Positions 1 to 12,700 of a DNA stretch of 64,000 nt are shown here, piece after piece. The translations under genes were made by a program, and so were the position numbers. The notes beneath the pieces were generated by a model that worked only from the letters and a program-made list of their open reading frames with translations, ran no database searches and was not told the DNA's origin. Origin of the DNA: Lumnitzera littorea (lineage: Eukaryota; Streptophyta; Magnoliopsida; Myrtales; Combretaceae); contig JAMXBB010000007.1 in NCBI GenBank assembly GCA_024138015.1, positions 66,656,421 through 66,720,420 on the forward strand. The letters run 5' to 3'. Within the stretch, counting starts at the first letter, position 1. Each line of letters begins with the position of its first letter.

Positions 1-2608
1 ACAACTTCCCAGTTCGCAAAATGTCAAATACTTTATGAAGATGTTGCACATGGTCGTTCAGGTCGATAATGTATACCAATATATCATCAAAGTACATGAC
101 CACACATCTTCTAATTAGGGATCGCATTACATAGTTCATTAATCTCATGAATGTGCTTGGTGCATTAGTAAGTCCAAACGGCATAGCTAACCATTCGTAG
201 AGTCCATGCCTAGTCTTAAAGGTAATCTTCCATTCATTGCCTGGCCTTATGCGAATTTGGTGATAGCCACTTCTCAGATCAATCTTCAAAAATATTTTGG
301 GGCCACGAAGCTCATTTGACATATCATCGAGCTTTGGTATTAGGTATTTATGTTTGACAATAATTCAGTTGATTGCTCGATTATTGATGTACATGTGCCA
401 TGAACCATCCTTCTTCGAAATGAATAGAGCTAGTATAAAATAAGGGCTCATGCTTTCCTTCACATATCCTCACTCAATGAGTTCATCCACCTGTCTTTTT
501 AGCTTGATAGCTTGCTCAAGGTTCATCCTATATGCAGGTTTGTTCGGCAGGGTGGCACTTGGTCGCAGATCAATATAGTGCTCTATGCCTCGGACTGGTA
601 GTAGTCTTCTGGGTAGTTCTTCCGAAAAAAGGTTGGAAAACTCATTTAGCAAGCTTCAAATTTCTTCTAGGACATCCTATAATTCCCTCATCTCCATCAA
701 TCTTCTAACTAATAAGAACATCAGTTCATTAGCCTTCTTAGCAGATTGGACCTCTTTATAGCTCATCATTCGGGCTTTCTTCTTATTAGCTTAGGTGAGC
801 TGATTATGGATTTCATTTACTTAAGACAAGGTTAGCGGTTGCAATACTATTTTCCTTCTATCCTTAACAAAGGCATAGGTGTTCTTATATTTGTTGTACG
901 TAATACGTTAGTTGAATAACTAAGGTGGTCTAAGCAACAGATGTGAAGCTCCTATAGGGACAACATCACATGCTACTTCGTCCCTGTATACATTTCCAAT
1001 ACTGAATGGTATGGTCACTTGTTCGGTCACTTGCAAAGTACCCTTATCATGAAGCTAATGCAACTTGTAAGGTTAGGGATACCTTGAGGTTGGTAAACCC
1101 AACCTTTACATAAAGGATTGCACAACCATATTAGTATAACTTCCTCTATCTACTATGATTGTGCATAATAAGCCTTTGACAGTACACTTAGTGTGGAATA
1201 AATTTTCCCTCTAGTCCTCTTTAAAGTTTGACAAGGAACTCAGTACTTGCCTCAAGACTAGGGTCATCACTTCTCCCTGGTCGGCATAAACATAAGTCTC
1301 CACTTCCTCTTCAGCCTTGGGTTTTCCAACATCTTCTTCCTTTATGGGCTCACTCTCATCGGTACTATCCCCTACATCTCCTCGGAGCACCATGATATGT
1401 CGGTTCAGACACTTAGTGACCATGTATCTGAAGCTTAGATATTTAAAGCACTTCATCTCGCTAGTCTTTCGTCCGGAGGTCTACCTTTTCTCATATGTCC
1501 TTTGGGTTAGCCTACTTTTGAGTTGGCCTAGATGATTGGATCAACCCTGCTGGTTTACCTAACTATCTTCAGATCGGTCATTTCTCTCCTCGGCCCTGTG
1601 TGGCCTTCTTGGCTTGGCTTATACAGGTTAGCGTGGTATTGGGACTTACGAAAGTGTCAGCCCAGGTCGGCTTGGAACACTTCCCTTCTGCCTTTCAACC
1701 CTCTGCGTTATCTTGATGGCCTCTTTCAACATATAAAACCTCTATACTTCCACAACATTGCGAATCTCATGCTTGAGCCCAGAAATGAAACTCAACACAA
1801 TACAGGCCTCTGGTTCTTTTACGTCGGCTCGAATCATTAACATTTGGAACTCTCTTACGTAGTCATTAATAGATAAGCTTCTTTGGCAAAGCTCTTGTAA
1901 CTTTGCAAACATATCATGGAGGTAAGTCTCAGGTAAAAATCTACCCCTTAACAACCTTCTTATCTCATCTTAAGTTCTAACACCTCGTCTTCTATCTCTT
2001 GTTTTGGCAACATTTAGATTGTTCCACCACATGGTGGCATACCTAGTAAACTCCAACATAGCAAGTTGGGCTTTGACTACATCTTCATACCCATAACATT
2101 AAAATACTTTCTCGATCTTATCTTCTTACTCTAAGTATTCATCTATATCTCTACTTTTACCAAAGGGTGGGATTTGTACCTTAACATTATTTAACCCTTA
2201 AGGAACTCGACATCCTCATCCCTATGTTTGGTAATAGTCTACTTCTTCTTCACCAAACTATTCAACATCGATCTCCTCATCAACTTCCCCAATCTCCTCC
2301 AACTTTAGTCTTTATTTAGCAGCTTTGTCTATTACTCCTCTAGCTCGTGGATGTCGAATTGGGCGATTGGTCCGATTGCCTTGGCTATAGTATCTCTCAG
2401 GGGCATCTTCTTGTAGGTTTTGTTGCTACATACCTTGGGGTTGTTGTCTATTAACTTGCATTACAGTGACTAGAATCTTAACAAGGTTTATGAGTCTATT
2501 AAGTTTATCATCAATCGACCTTGGGGTGTTACTACCATTATAACTACGACCAGGTTGAGCACCATTACTCTAGTCACCAATAACTCTATGTACACTTGAA
2601 TTTGACAT
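1..2608 (-). pseudogene. Element A: degenerate Ty3/gypsy gag-pol (gag, protease, N-terminal RT), cut by window edge
   Basis: This is the minus-strand gag-pol of an LTR retrotransposon. The chosen start is the ATG at 2608, 266 bases inside the LTR, beginning MSNSSVHRVIG. Gag homology follows (FAKLQELCQRSLSIND near 1860-1900), then a decayed zinc knuckle near 1390-1450 and a protease whose active site reads D-R-G instead of D-S/T-G (near 1160). The reverse transcriptase runs from about 520 to the window edge and keeps YFDDILVY near 80-100. Gag contains many in-frame TAG/TAA codons, mostly where the sister copy B has W or Q codons. It is collinear with B, whose RT equivalent of base 1 is near 20418. 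RNase H, integrase and the 3' LTR must lie left of the window. It is a dead copy; the family assignment is secure. Confidence 0.9.
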
Positions 2609-2848
2609 GTTATGGTATTGCTCAAATGGATTAACAACTTGGTAACAACTTGAATACTTGATAGCCACTCAAATAGAATAGAAACAAACTTGCTCTATTT
2701 TAGTAATGAGAAATAGAGTAGAAATTGGGTAACAATGAGACCCATTTGCTATCATGCAAACACATTGCAGTAGCTATGAAAGGAACATAACAGCTACTAA
2801 CAGTAAAGGGAACTAAAACTTTATTGCAAATTCACACACTCTCTCGCA

Positions 2849-2874
2849 AAACTGTGCTTTGATATTAGCAAAGC
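2849..2874 (-). promoter_or_regulatory. Degenerate primer-binding site of element A
   Basis: Just inside the LTR on the minus strand the sequence contains aatatcaaagca. This resembles the tRNA-iMet-complementary consensus TGGTATCAGAGC with changes in the first bases and one in the middle. The spacing from the LTR is longer than usual, so the site is probably decayed. Confidence 0.4.
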
Positions 2875-3725
2875 TGATGTGTCTCCGAGGTCAAATACAT
2901 GGAGAAGTACCACAATGAAGCAAACCAAAACAAAGGAAAAAGGTTAGCAAAGTCTGGACAACTACTGAATGGATATAATGCACCACTTGATCCTACTTGG
3001 TCTATAATCTGTCGGATATGACACACTGGTCTAAACTGAAGGGTCACTCGCTATTACTCCTTACTAAAGGAAATAGATAAGAGTTGAATGATAATGAGAA
3101 CATTAAGGTTGCTCAAAGGAATAATTTCTGGGTTGAAGATATGATTGTTTACATACAAGAAAGTAAGGCTTTATACACCTATCCACTAGGGTTGCTTCAT
3201 ATGTATGAAAAGATAAAAGGGTATTTTACAACTAGGTTACATAAGACATACTAAAAAGGGTAAAAGAGATAAAGAATATTTAGTGTGAAAAGAAAAGAAA
3301 AGAAAAGAATCATTCTAGAATACTGTGTTAAAAGACACGTATCACTTGGTGTCTGGATGGGAGAAATATGGTACAAGGTAGGCGGAAACAAAGTAATGCT
3401 TATGGTCAGGGGCTGACCCGATGTGGACTAAGTCGGGGACCAGTTAGTTCTTTTGAAGAGAAGTCAACTTGATTTGGGGTCGCGTGCTTGTGGTTGGATT
3501 GGGAGCTCACCTTGGCTACTCTTAGGCTGTCTCTTTGGACAAAGCGTTGCTACTAAACAAGGGCGGATCTAATGCATGTTAGGATCTGATAGTTAGGTCA
3601 GGATGAGATCAGCTTAGGACAGGAATCCTTATCTAGTTATGGCCTAGAGCTAGTATCCTCCGAGTGAGTCCTTAGAGTCTTCTAGCTTGCTGCGAGTGAT
3701 CAGTCCGAAGGGTTGATTCCTATCA
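2875..3725 (-). repeat. Element A 5' LTR
   Basis: This 851-bp LTR reads in minus orientation from TGATAGGAATC (ending at 3725) to GGAGACACATCA (ending at 2875), so it has TG...CA ends. It is homologous along its length to the plus-strand LTR of element B at 22435-23291. Read as protein, its first ~75 bases continue the pol frame (DRNQPFGLITRSK...) to a TAG, as in B and C. The bases next to it, AAGCA at 3726-3730, would be the target-site duplication, but the partner lies outside the window. Confidence 0.9.
3167..3180 (-). promoter_or_regulatory. TATA box of element A LTR
   Basis: On the minus strand aggtgtataaagcc occupies the position of ggtatataaaccc in the homologous LTR of element B. It is the likely core promoter that marks the U3/R region. 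Confidence 0.5.
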
Positions 3726-4900
3726 TAAGCAATTAAATAGATGATATTTTTACAAAATTCTTGAGTAATGATTGGTTTTATACCTTGAGAAAAGAATTAG
3801 AAATGATCATATAAGATGAATACTAGGACACAAAAAACTATAATGGTGATTTGTACTAAAAAATGACTTTCAATAAACCATTTGATTGACACCATGATAT
3901 TTGCTCCAACATCTAACAAACATGGTCAGGTCTTTCCCATGCATTAATTTTTCCATTTGCTTGTTTTATGCATATTTGAAGTTAACTATTGTTTTGGTTC
4001 CCATGTGTACGTCTATTTTCCTTCTTGGTTTTCATGCCCAATGATTATTCATGCATATTTAATTTTGTTTGTAGATCATGTTTGAATGGTTAATTTGATG
4101 AAATTTTGATTTATGCAAATTTAACCCTTTTAGACCTTAATTAGGCTTATAAGTGCTTTAAGGAACTCATTTGGTAATTTTATGTATTCTTGATATTCAT
4201 GACTTGGTCTTAGTTGTTTACAAGCTTATTTGTGCCATTAAAACTTGTTTGAGGCATAACTTTAACCTTTTATGAACATATATAAGCTAAAATTTAGCTA
4301 AATAGAACTAAGGAAATGATTTTGAAAATTACTGCAATTCTAACTAAAAAATAAGTTTTACATGCACCTATGGATCCATTAAAGATTGCTTGAAGTGCTA
4401 AATTATAGTTTTAATGCTTGTCTGTAAATGAAACATTTGTGCTTGTTGAATGGGGTTAGGTAGCTATTAGACTCTACCACATGGACCTGCAAAATCTACA
4501 GTCATTGGCTTATAAGTACAACTAGGCATCATTAAGTCGGTGTGCCTAGCCTGATCATTGGTTACTAATCATTTCTCAAATATATTGTCAAGTCGATACC
4601 TAGATGGTATCATCCAGTCGATAGGTTAAATTCGGCCATATATTATTTTTCTTTCTCTATCTTATTCATTTTATCCACTTCTCATCTTTCTATCCCTTCA
4701 AGCTGGCCCCTAACTCTCTCTTGACCCTTTCTTTCATTCTTTTAATACCTTATTACTCTTACCAACTCACATATCCCTCACATTAATCATAAACTCCACA
4801 TCATAGACATCCTTTTTCCATCCATTTTCTCTTACATTTCCTCTTTATAGTCACAAATTCAACCTAACTAAACCTTAACCCCAACATCTAAACTAATTTG
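3726..4900. other. AT-rich intergenic stretch, no gene seen
   Basis: About 1.2 kb to the right of element A has stops in all frames and no LTR ends, RNA gene or recognised motif. A more CG-containing patch at 4490-4650 (with cctagtcgg-like words) may be an old LTR scrap, but I could not match it to any element in the window. Confidence 0.5.
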
Positions 4901-5039
4901 CTCGATGAAATTGCCTAGTGGCATAATGTGTTCAATTTTGCCTTCATTTACTATGCCAACCACCCTTTGACTGGAAACTCTTCCTAAGTTGTTAACATGT
5001 TGAGTGGTTTGAGCTATTTTAAGACTTAGAGGTAGATAT

Positions 5040-5510
5040 TATGGTACATTGTGTGCTAGAGGTGTTGAAGGAGTTCAAGACAAATCAAATGCTCAGGTGT
5101 AAACCAACTAAATAATTAATATCATCAATCTTCCAAAAGAGGTATATGACAATGCTATCAAATATTTCAATTGCAATCTTTTGGATCTCCTAGATGATAA
5201 TAGACATTCATGTATTGAAATGAATCTAAATGATGAACCAAGGATGTTCTTTATTTGTAAGTGTGTGGAATGAAAATAGAAATTAGGCCTAAGGACATTT
5301 GTAGTTTGATTGGTGTTGAGATGGGAGGGAAAGAGGTAAATGCTGAATATGATGGACCTAATATTTATGAAAAGGTTTTTACTATCATGGCATTGATGAT
5401 CTTAGGGTGATCCTTAACCACTAGGGCTTACCTTGAGCTTGGAATGGGTCCTCTTTGTAGAGAAGAAATAAGAGGTGGAACTTTCTCGCTCAACTACAAG
5501 CCAAAACTAA
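5040..5510 (+). pseudogene. Degenerate plant transposon-type ORF, upstream part
   Basis: Plus-strand frames here read like protein with a few stops and shifts: INLPKEVYDNAIKYFNCN near 5118-5172, then IRPKDICSLIGVEMGG near 5278-5325. The style (two polar blocks followed by a V-E-M-G-G segment) resembles the uncharacterised putative plant transposon proteins common in dicot genomes. It appears to resume at 6880 after an insertion. I cannot name a catalytic domain, and the family link comes from recollection of similar sequences. Confidence 0.35.
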
Positions 5511-6890
5511 GATATGACTTACCTAGATTTGCAAGATAGACTCACACTATACACCTAACTTGACTCATGAATGGTGGTAGTGAGGGCACTCGCCACTAAT
5601 TCTTAGCTAGAATATGAACTAGATAAGAGTAACAAGGAAAAACCATTGGATGTGTGACTTGGGCTTATATGACATGACTAATCAATAGAAACACTCCAAC
5701 ACTCCACCTTTGTTATATATTCCATACATTACACTAGATAGATATCATATTCATGGGATATGATTCACTTTCACAATGTCGTGGTGGTGAAATGGTAGAT
5801 ACATGAGACTTAAAATCTTGTACTAAAGAGCATAGAGGTTCGAATCCTCTTCAAGGCCACCATGCATCGCTTGTATCTGTGTTCCAAAAGGTACACCTCT
5901 CTTTTAAGAGGATTAACGACATGTCAAGCCTTAGTACCTTACATTTGAACCGAAATCTTTCTGGTTAAAGAATCATTTTCTAGTTGCTTTGAAAAAATTA
6001 GGAAATTCTCTAAAAGAAATATGGGTTATGCTTCTAATGGCAATGTGCTATGGAGTGGTGGTCTTGCTTATGGGGTTGAATCAATACACTTTAAGAAGAA
6101 ATATTTTAATATCAATCTCATCAATACTATTGATTTTTTTTTTCAATTTATTTGTATTTTTTTAATCAATGAGGTTTAATTCAATTATGGATCTATTTTG
6201 GATGTCAAATGGGATCTTTAGTAAAACTTTCTTCAACTAGTGAGAGTTTAGAGATTTTTTTTCAATTAAATAATATTTGCATGATTTCTTATAAGTATTT
6301 GATGCTTGAAGAAAAGAAGCATTAGAATGTTGAATATACCCTATCAAGTTACTTGAAGGTACAATTTTGATTAAAAAATAATGAGCTTTTTGTTCATAAT
6401 ATTTCAAAAATATGTAAAAATTTATAAATAAAATCAAAATATTGAGAACAAAAGATTAGAAAGAGAATATACTCAATTATATTTAAGAAGATGACAAATG
6501 ACTTGGTTGTTGCCTCTTACAAGGGTTTATATACCTATAAATTAGGGTTACTTGCTATATAATGAAAAGACTAAAAGGTTCCAAGCTAAATGAGTAAAAT
6601 ATAAGGAATCATCAAGGGTACAAAAGGAAATCATGAGAAAAGATGCTTCTATTGATAGATTCCTTTTTGTCCTTGGTGAGGTACATGGCCATCATTCATT
6701 GGTTGGGCTTTTTGAAGTAAGGACAATTTTGTATGGACAGAGTTACTGGGTATCGAGCTATCTTGTTCTTTGTTCCCCATAAGGTTAGCAACTAGTAACC
6801 TTTGACCTCAGCTCATACCTTAAGATAGAAGGTAGGGGTCATAGAGACCATGGATGACAGTACAATAGCTTTGTACATGGTGAGCTTGAA
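5510..6890 (-). repeat. LTR-like insertion (K), related to element A LTR, itself interrupted
   Basis: Two blocks match the LTR of element A in the same minus orientation. One is near 5580-5630 (ggcactcgccact... agataagagt), corresponding to 3040-3080 in A. The other is near 6500-6870, with the TATA region taggtatataaaccc (reverse complement of 6524-6537), corresponding to 3130-3200 and beyond. About 0.8 kb of unrelated DNA, including the tRNA-Leu, separates them. The piece sits between two halves of a transposon-type ORF, so it is probably a solo LTR or truncated element with a later insertion. Its outer ends and duplication are not resolved. Confidence 0.5.
5778..5858 (+). tRNA. Plastid-like tRNA-Leu copy, anticodon UAA (probably pseudogene)
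   Basis: This 81-nt sequence has the D arm GTGAAATGGTAGA, a large variable arm and the T arm gaggTTCGAATcctc typical of plastid tRNA-Leu of the trnL-CAA kind. The anticodon loop reads CTTAAAA, giving UAA; the plastid gene has CTCAAAA (CAA), so one C-to-T change recodes the anticodon. The acceptor 5' strand GTCGTGG pairs with tcaaggc with one clear mismatch (position 4:69) and two wobbles. The upstream bases gattcactttcaca also look plastid-like. It is most simply a nuclear insertion of plastid DNA that has aged; nuclear expression is unlikely but not excluded. Confidence 0.75.
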
Positions 6891-7870
6891 ATCCCTTAAT
6901 GTACTTGAGCTCATCTTCATTTATCTATCCTTCGAATATTAAGGTGACCATATTTTGGAGACCCTTTAGTCGGCCATGGGTTAGGGGACTCGAGGTTAGC
7001 ATCCTCAATTTTGTAGATGGTGGAGTCTTAGAAGAGGTTGGCATACCATACAGATCGGTTAGTGATGACTCCTCAAACCTCAGATTCCCATTAAGCGTTG
7101 GAAATCTTTGGAACAAAACCACTAATCCATTGGCATCTAAGATAGATCTCAAGATTTGGATGTTGCATCATATTCTCATCCATGTATATGCCTCTAGGAA
7201 AGGCCAATTGGTTAATGTGACAAAATAGGGCTTGTGGCTTCTTTATCATATTACAAAAATATAAGGATAAATTGCTTTGATGTTGTGGTACAATGTTCCA
7301 AGAGAGTCGTTGATAGTCCTTCATAGGCTATATTGCACATAGGCTATCTTATCATACTATTGAGGTGAAAAGGAGTAGAATTTTCATTCCCATCTAGAGA
7401 AGCTCGAGTTAAAGTATTTGAGTTGGGTGACATTAATAGGATCTTTAGAAGAAAGTTGATAAACAATGGGTTCGTAAGAAGTCATTACAAACCTCTAATT
7501 GATCTTAATGGGGTGGTTCTATGTGAGAATTTAGATGACGACGATGATGATAATGGGAAGTCTAGTAGAAGATCTGCCTACACTTAAGGCTACCTATTTG
7601 ATTCTTTTAGTTCATCTTAGCCTATAGAAACATAAGACTCCTATCGATATCATGAAATGAGTTACAACCATCTTAGGGGTGAAGTTTAAGATCTTAAGGT
7701 AGAGGTCCAGCATGAGCTTCAAGATATCAAGAACCATATTCACACTAGTTTTGTAGATCTCTAGACACACTTTACCTTCATTACCATTGTCCTTGTTCTC
7801 CTCCTCCTATATTATAGGATGATCTACCAGCTACCTAGTTCCTTGCTTGTTAATGTTTTTCGTAACTAGA
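6880..7870 (+). pseudogene. Degenerate plant transposon-type ORF, downstream part
   Basis: An open stretch at 6899-7228 continues, through stops and one or two shifts, to about 7870. Visible segments are LKIWMLHHILIHVYASRKGQ (7147-7206), FELGDINRIFRRKLINNG (about 7419-7471), an acidic run LDDDDDDNGK (about 7531-7560) and VQHELQDIKNHIHTSF near 7707-7755, likely a coiled coil. A hydrophobic stretch follows. The order fits continuation of the 5040-5510 fragment, separated by the LTR-like insert. Function is unknown; I assign only a transposon-type origin. Confidence 0.4.
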
Positions 7871-8299
7871 TTTTTTTATTGATGTTTTATCCATATTATA
7901 ATTGGACTTGGCTATTGGCTACTCTTTTGTTACTCTTGGTTAGACTTTGGCCATATGGCCTTCTTAGATGTACTGGATGGACTTTTTACTTCCTTTTATG
8001 TTAGTATTGACATATAAGATATGTTATGCTTGTTTTGACTTATATAATTTATTGTAACTTTGATGGTTTATACGATTTGTTGAAGTTGTTAGTGGAGTTA
8101 GAGTTTGTTGGAATGCTATTGATTGGGATGGAGTTGACAATTGAAGTGATGCTTGATGGCTTTGAAGTTGTAGCTGAGGATTGGAATGGTTGCTTGTTAG
8201 AGTGAAGTGGGATTAAAGTAAAGCATGTTTGTTCTGAATTACTTGTATTTTTTCTTTTGTTGATTGGCTTCCATTTTGATTTCTTGGTGCTTTCATTGC

Positions 8300-9560
8300 T
8301 CATCTTTAGGGGGCATATCCTAAGGCTTGAGCTAGGTTATATTGATATTTTAACCCATTGCTCTCTTCTCTCTTCACTAGTTAGAATTACTCAATTTATT
8401 GATGAGCCTAAAGGGGGAGCAGAGCTCGAGTCACTTAAGGAGTCTTGAATGGTTAAAATTACAACAAATTAAGAGTGGAAATTAAGAAGTCAAATCAAGT
8501 TTGCATCTTATCTCAAGCTAGTTCTCTTAACTTGAACATCCATTTTATTTAATCTTAATTTTTGCAAATCCTTTTAAAATTGGATGCTTAATTGAGGGGG
8601 AATACTAGAATTTTTTTTTTTTTAGGGGTTAGGGGGTATGGTGAAGGGGGGAAGCAAATAAGTGTAATAAAAAGGGGGCAGATTTTTGAATCAATAGATT
8701 CATATTTGTTTTTTTATTAGAGCAAAACTAAAATTAATCAAAGAAATTGTGTTAATTGTGAAATGAGTTTATCTTACAAAATCCTAGGACAATTAACTCT
8801 TTATTGACTTTTGATTTTTGTACTTTAAATATACTTTTGATGGATGAATATTTATACAAGTGTGTGTGTGTATGTATATGCAAGTTTGTGTTTAAGACAA
8901 GGGAAGAAGTTAAACTGAATTCTGGAGAACTGGCAAATTGGTAGTGTTTGAGAAGTGGCTTGACAATAGAAGAAAATATGGGCATCCCAAACTTTGTGCT
9001 ACTAGCTTGACAGTGATAAGTGCAATTGGCATGTGGGTACTTGAAACCCTTATACAAGTCTTCTATACCTTATACTGGTCTAGTGGTAGTTTAAGATGAT
9101 AAAGCTATTGGTATTAAGTTTGACCTATTGACTTACCAATGTTGGGGGAGTTGTCTTACTAATACATGTATTAAAACTAGCCATTACAGTATTAAATGCA
9201 ATAAGATGGGAAGAATTTGTTGAGAGAGTATAAATACTTCACTAACTAGTCAAAGATAATAACAATTCTAATCTTTAGTTGCAATATTCTCTTGTATCCT
9301 CACTTAAACATTCTATTTGTTTATTGTACTTAAATTTGCAATCCTTAAGAGAGAATCGTAGTGTTTTACTTATAAGCTTAGAGCTATAAAGTATTAGAGA
9401 GTTGAATTACTATGCATAGTGATACTAATGATTGAGATTTTGATTTGTGTGTTATGGTATATTATAGAACTTATGTATCTTGGAGCTTTGATTGACTAAT
9501 TAATAGAAGCAGCGTGAAGTCCTTAATTAGGGGTGATTGTGTATCCATGAAGGGTAGGGG
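8300..9560 (+). repeat. Possible copia-like 3' end and LTR remnant
   Basis: Three G-rich polypurine words (agggggcatatcc near 8308, aaagggggagcaga near 8411, gagggggaata near 8595) precede an AT-rich stretch. That stretch contains a TATA-like gagagtataaatac at about 9220 and then gtaggggacagttcgaac at about 9555. This order resembles the 3' region of SIRE-like copia elements in other plants. No paired LTR, integrase or RT was found here, so the call is tentative. Confidence 0.25.
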
Positions 9561-9649
9561 ACAGTTCGAACTCTACATTATATTCAGGCTTGATCTTTTA
9601 TATGCTAATTTATTTTATTTTTTGTACTTATTATTATTGATTGATTATC

Positions 9650-9676
9650 TTATATATATATATATATATATATATT
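9650..9676. repeat. (TA)n microsatellite
   Basis: An uninterrupted run of about 13 TA units. Similar short TA-rich tracts occur at 11440-11475, 26096-26126, 29489-29509, 30013-30046 and 34628-34662. Confidence 0.95.
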
Positions 9677-9719
9677 TGATAATTATCATAATACTCAATT
9701 TACACCCCTATTAAGTGTA

Positions 9720-12700
9720 AGCCTAGTATTTTAATGCTTTGAAAAATATTTGAAGAATAACGGTAGTTTGTTAATTTTACTTTTTCTAGTTAGTATTAAG
9801 TTAGGTCATTTACTTTTCCACATTTTCTTTGAAATAATCTAATCCCCTTCTTTGATCTTCTTAACCCCACCATTTCTTTCAAAACAAAAAACTGCTATAT
9901 CTCTTTTTTCTTTGCTCACTCACCTCAACATGCCCATACCCCAAATGCATCTTTTCCCTTTGAATTTATCGAATCATTTTTCAATTCAAGACAATATCTT
10001 GCACCCTTTTCAATTTTGACCTTTTATACTCTTAAAAGAAGTCCTAATTAAAAGCTTTAGTCATTTAAGAATAAAATATAGTTTAGTCCATATAGAAGAC
10101 AAATTCAAAAACATTGGTCAATGTTAGTTTCCCCTCTAAGTGTTGATATTGTATGGTGTTTCCTAATTGGCATTTATGCTCTTTAAAGGAATGTGTGAAA
10201 ATAGCAGTATTGTTGACTTTGTGGTGTTACATATGAAAATGTTTAGATTTGTGTAAGGGTCAATAATAAGTATAGTTATTCATCATTCTCTTGTTGTTAA
10301 AGCATGAGCTTATAGGAGTTTCAAATAACTTTAGAGATGGAATGTACAAAGTGAATGTTGACTATGGATTATGTGAAGTATCCTCTAAATTATTGATTTA
10401 ATATTCTATCATTTAAAAGTACATTGCAAATCCTTATAATTGGTGTTGTATGGTATGATTGGCCATTTTCTACATCATGGGGAAGACTATTCAAATTAGG
10501 GGTTGAAATTTAAGAAGAAACTTGATTTAGGGATCTTAGAGTGAATAACTGCATGCAATTAGGGCCAACTAAGGAAGATGCTTGTTAACCACATCTTAAC
10601 TTAGCCAATTGAGTTTGTCTTTCTAAAAGAAGGATTGTTGAGGTAAAGGGTTGATCAACCAACCTTATGTCATGATGGATTGGCATCCCCATCTATGAGC
10701 CCTTCAAACCTACATCTTCAATTCATTACTCATTTCCCTTTTGGGTTCGATTGACCTCAGTCATCCTTAAGTTGACAGGACTATCTGTTGGAAGGTCTTA
10801 AATAATCTCTTTTAGTTCCTAATCACTAAATTAGGTTGGAAATCGAATTTTATACTTTTTTTTTTATTAAAACCAACCTTTATACATAGCTTTGTAAATT
10901 TAAAATAGAACTAGCAGCTTTAATTTAATTGAAATATATTTGTTACTAGGAACTAATCATTTGATATATTAGTTTCAATTTATTAAGCATTACTTAGGTA
11001 TTTGATTATCTCTCTTTTTTTTTTTTATTGTTATGCTTCTAAGAGTTGTAAGTAACAAAATAAACCTAAAAATTATTGAAACCCTCGGTTGAATACTGTT
11101 TATGATTACACCTAAGTCAAAAGATCAAAGGCTACCAATGATTGAATATAATGACTAGGGAATAGTGATAGTGTCATCTCAAGGGGACAATAACTCGAAA
11201 TAATGAGGTAGATTGGGCATTAATGTTGCAATGTGTATGCATTGCAATAACTCAGAATAATGAGTTATTGAAATATAGGTAGGTTAGTCTATTGGGAAGA
11301 AACTATAACCAAGTTTTATAGGTATTATGTATGCCCATACGGATGGTTATAGTAGATTAGGGGTATAAATGGTTGATCTAGCAAAAACTTTAGGATCGGA
11401 TAACTATGTTTATGGCGTTGGGGTATTAGGGAGTACGTAACACTAATATATATATATACATACATACGTATACATAAATATATCAATATCATGAGCTACT
11501 TCAATTTTGGGATGCCAAGACTATATAATATGTCATATCTAATAAAAACTAATAATTTGTTTAGACACATTAGTTATAAGCTAATGATGTGTTTGCATGA
11601 CATTAGTATGTACTTGTGATAATTATGTTATTAGGCTTTGACTCCCTCGTGTTGGGTCCCTGTGTTTTCATATATGGAAGATAAGAGTTTATATTCATTA
11701 TGACTACAGACATTGGCATGGGATTGACACCAGTACACTAGGAGGATTCAATAAATAGGTTGATTTAATATAGTATAAATAATTTATCTCTTAATTTTTT
11801 ATCCTTATGAAGTTGTAAATTGTTGAAAGGAGATGATATTACTATGAGAATTGGAAGTGTTAGACTTAGGAATGGGTTTGATTGGACCTAGGTATAGCTT
11901 TGGCCCATTGGGTCCTAAGTCTAAGAGATATGGAATTGGGACTAGCCTTAGCTGTTTGGTTCATGAGGTTGGTTGTTGGACTAATGAACCATGATACCCC
12001 TAATTTTTTTATAATTAAATTTCAAACCAAAACTAAATTAAATTTTAAACTAAAAAAATTGAGTTCAAGAGTAATGTAGCATTTAACTCATTGTATGAAG
12101 TAGTTGTTGAGGATGTACTCTTATTTATATACAATTATATCTAACTTGACATGCATAGAAACCCCATTTTCACCTTGTGTTAGTTTTGTAGTTTTTGTAT
12201 AGTAAGGAAAAAGATCCCAATTAGGAAAAATACAAAAAAAGGAAAAAGTTCAAAATATAGAAAAAATAGGAAAATTTGCAAAAATAAAGTTTTGCATCAT
12301 TTTGTTTAATCATTGGGTTTTCATTTCAAGGGTCATTTCATTTTTTGAGGTTTAAGGGCTAAATTGAAAGTCAAACACGCATATGCAATTTGACAATTTT
12401 TGAGTTTTACCTTAAAATATTAAGATTTTTTTTCAATTTAATGTTGTGACCAAAGTCCATGTTAATTATTTTTTACATTATGAAAATGAAGTTGGTTTAA
12501 GCTAATCATGACTTTAGATGGAGTCTTAATTGAATTTAAATTGATTGATTTATGAGAAAATCAATATTGAATTAATTGGATGGGCAATAGACTAAAACTT
12601 GAAAACTCTCAAATTGAGCTCATTATGAAAAATATTTTTAACATGTATAATTGACTTATTCATCTATAATTGGGTTTCTTTAATTTTTTGAGAATTGGCT

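Noticed and set aside
6925..7324. Minus-strand frames of 75 and 77 codons
   Set aside because: The plus strand here carries the longer, collinear transposon-type reading, so these are shadows.
8049..8303. 84-codon minus-strand frame rich in S, N, T and P
   Set aside because: It comes from a TTG/GTT-rich region downstream of the transposon-type ORF; no motif, and the other strand fits a decayed element better.
9514..9714. 66-codon plus-strand frame at the (TA)n tract
   Set aside because: Half of it is the microsatellite translated as Y-I repeats.
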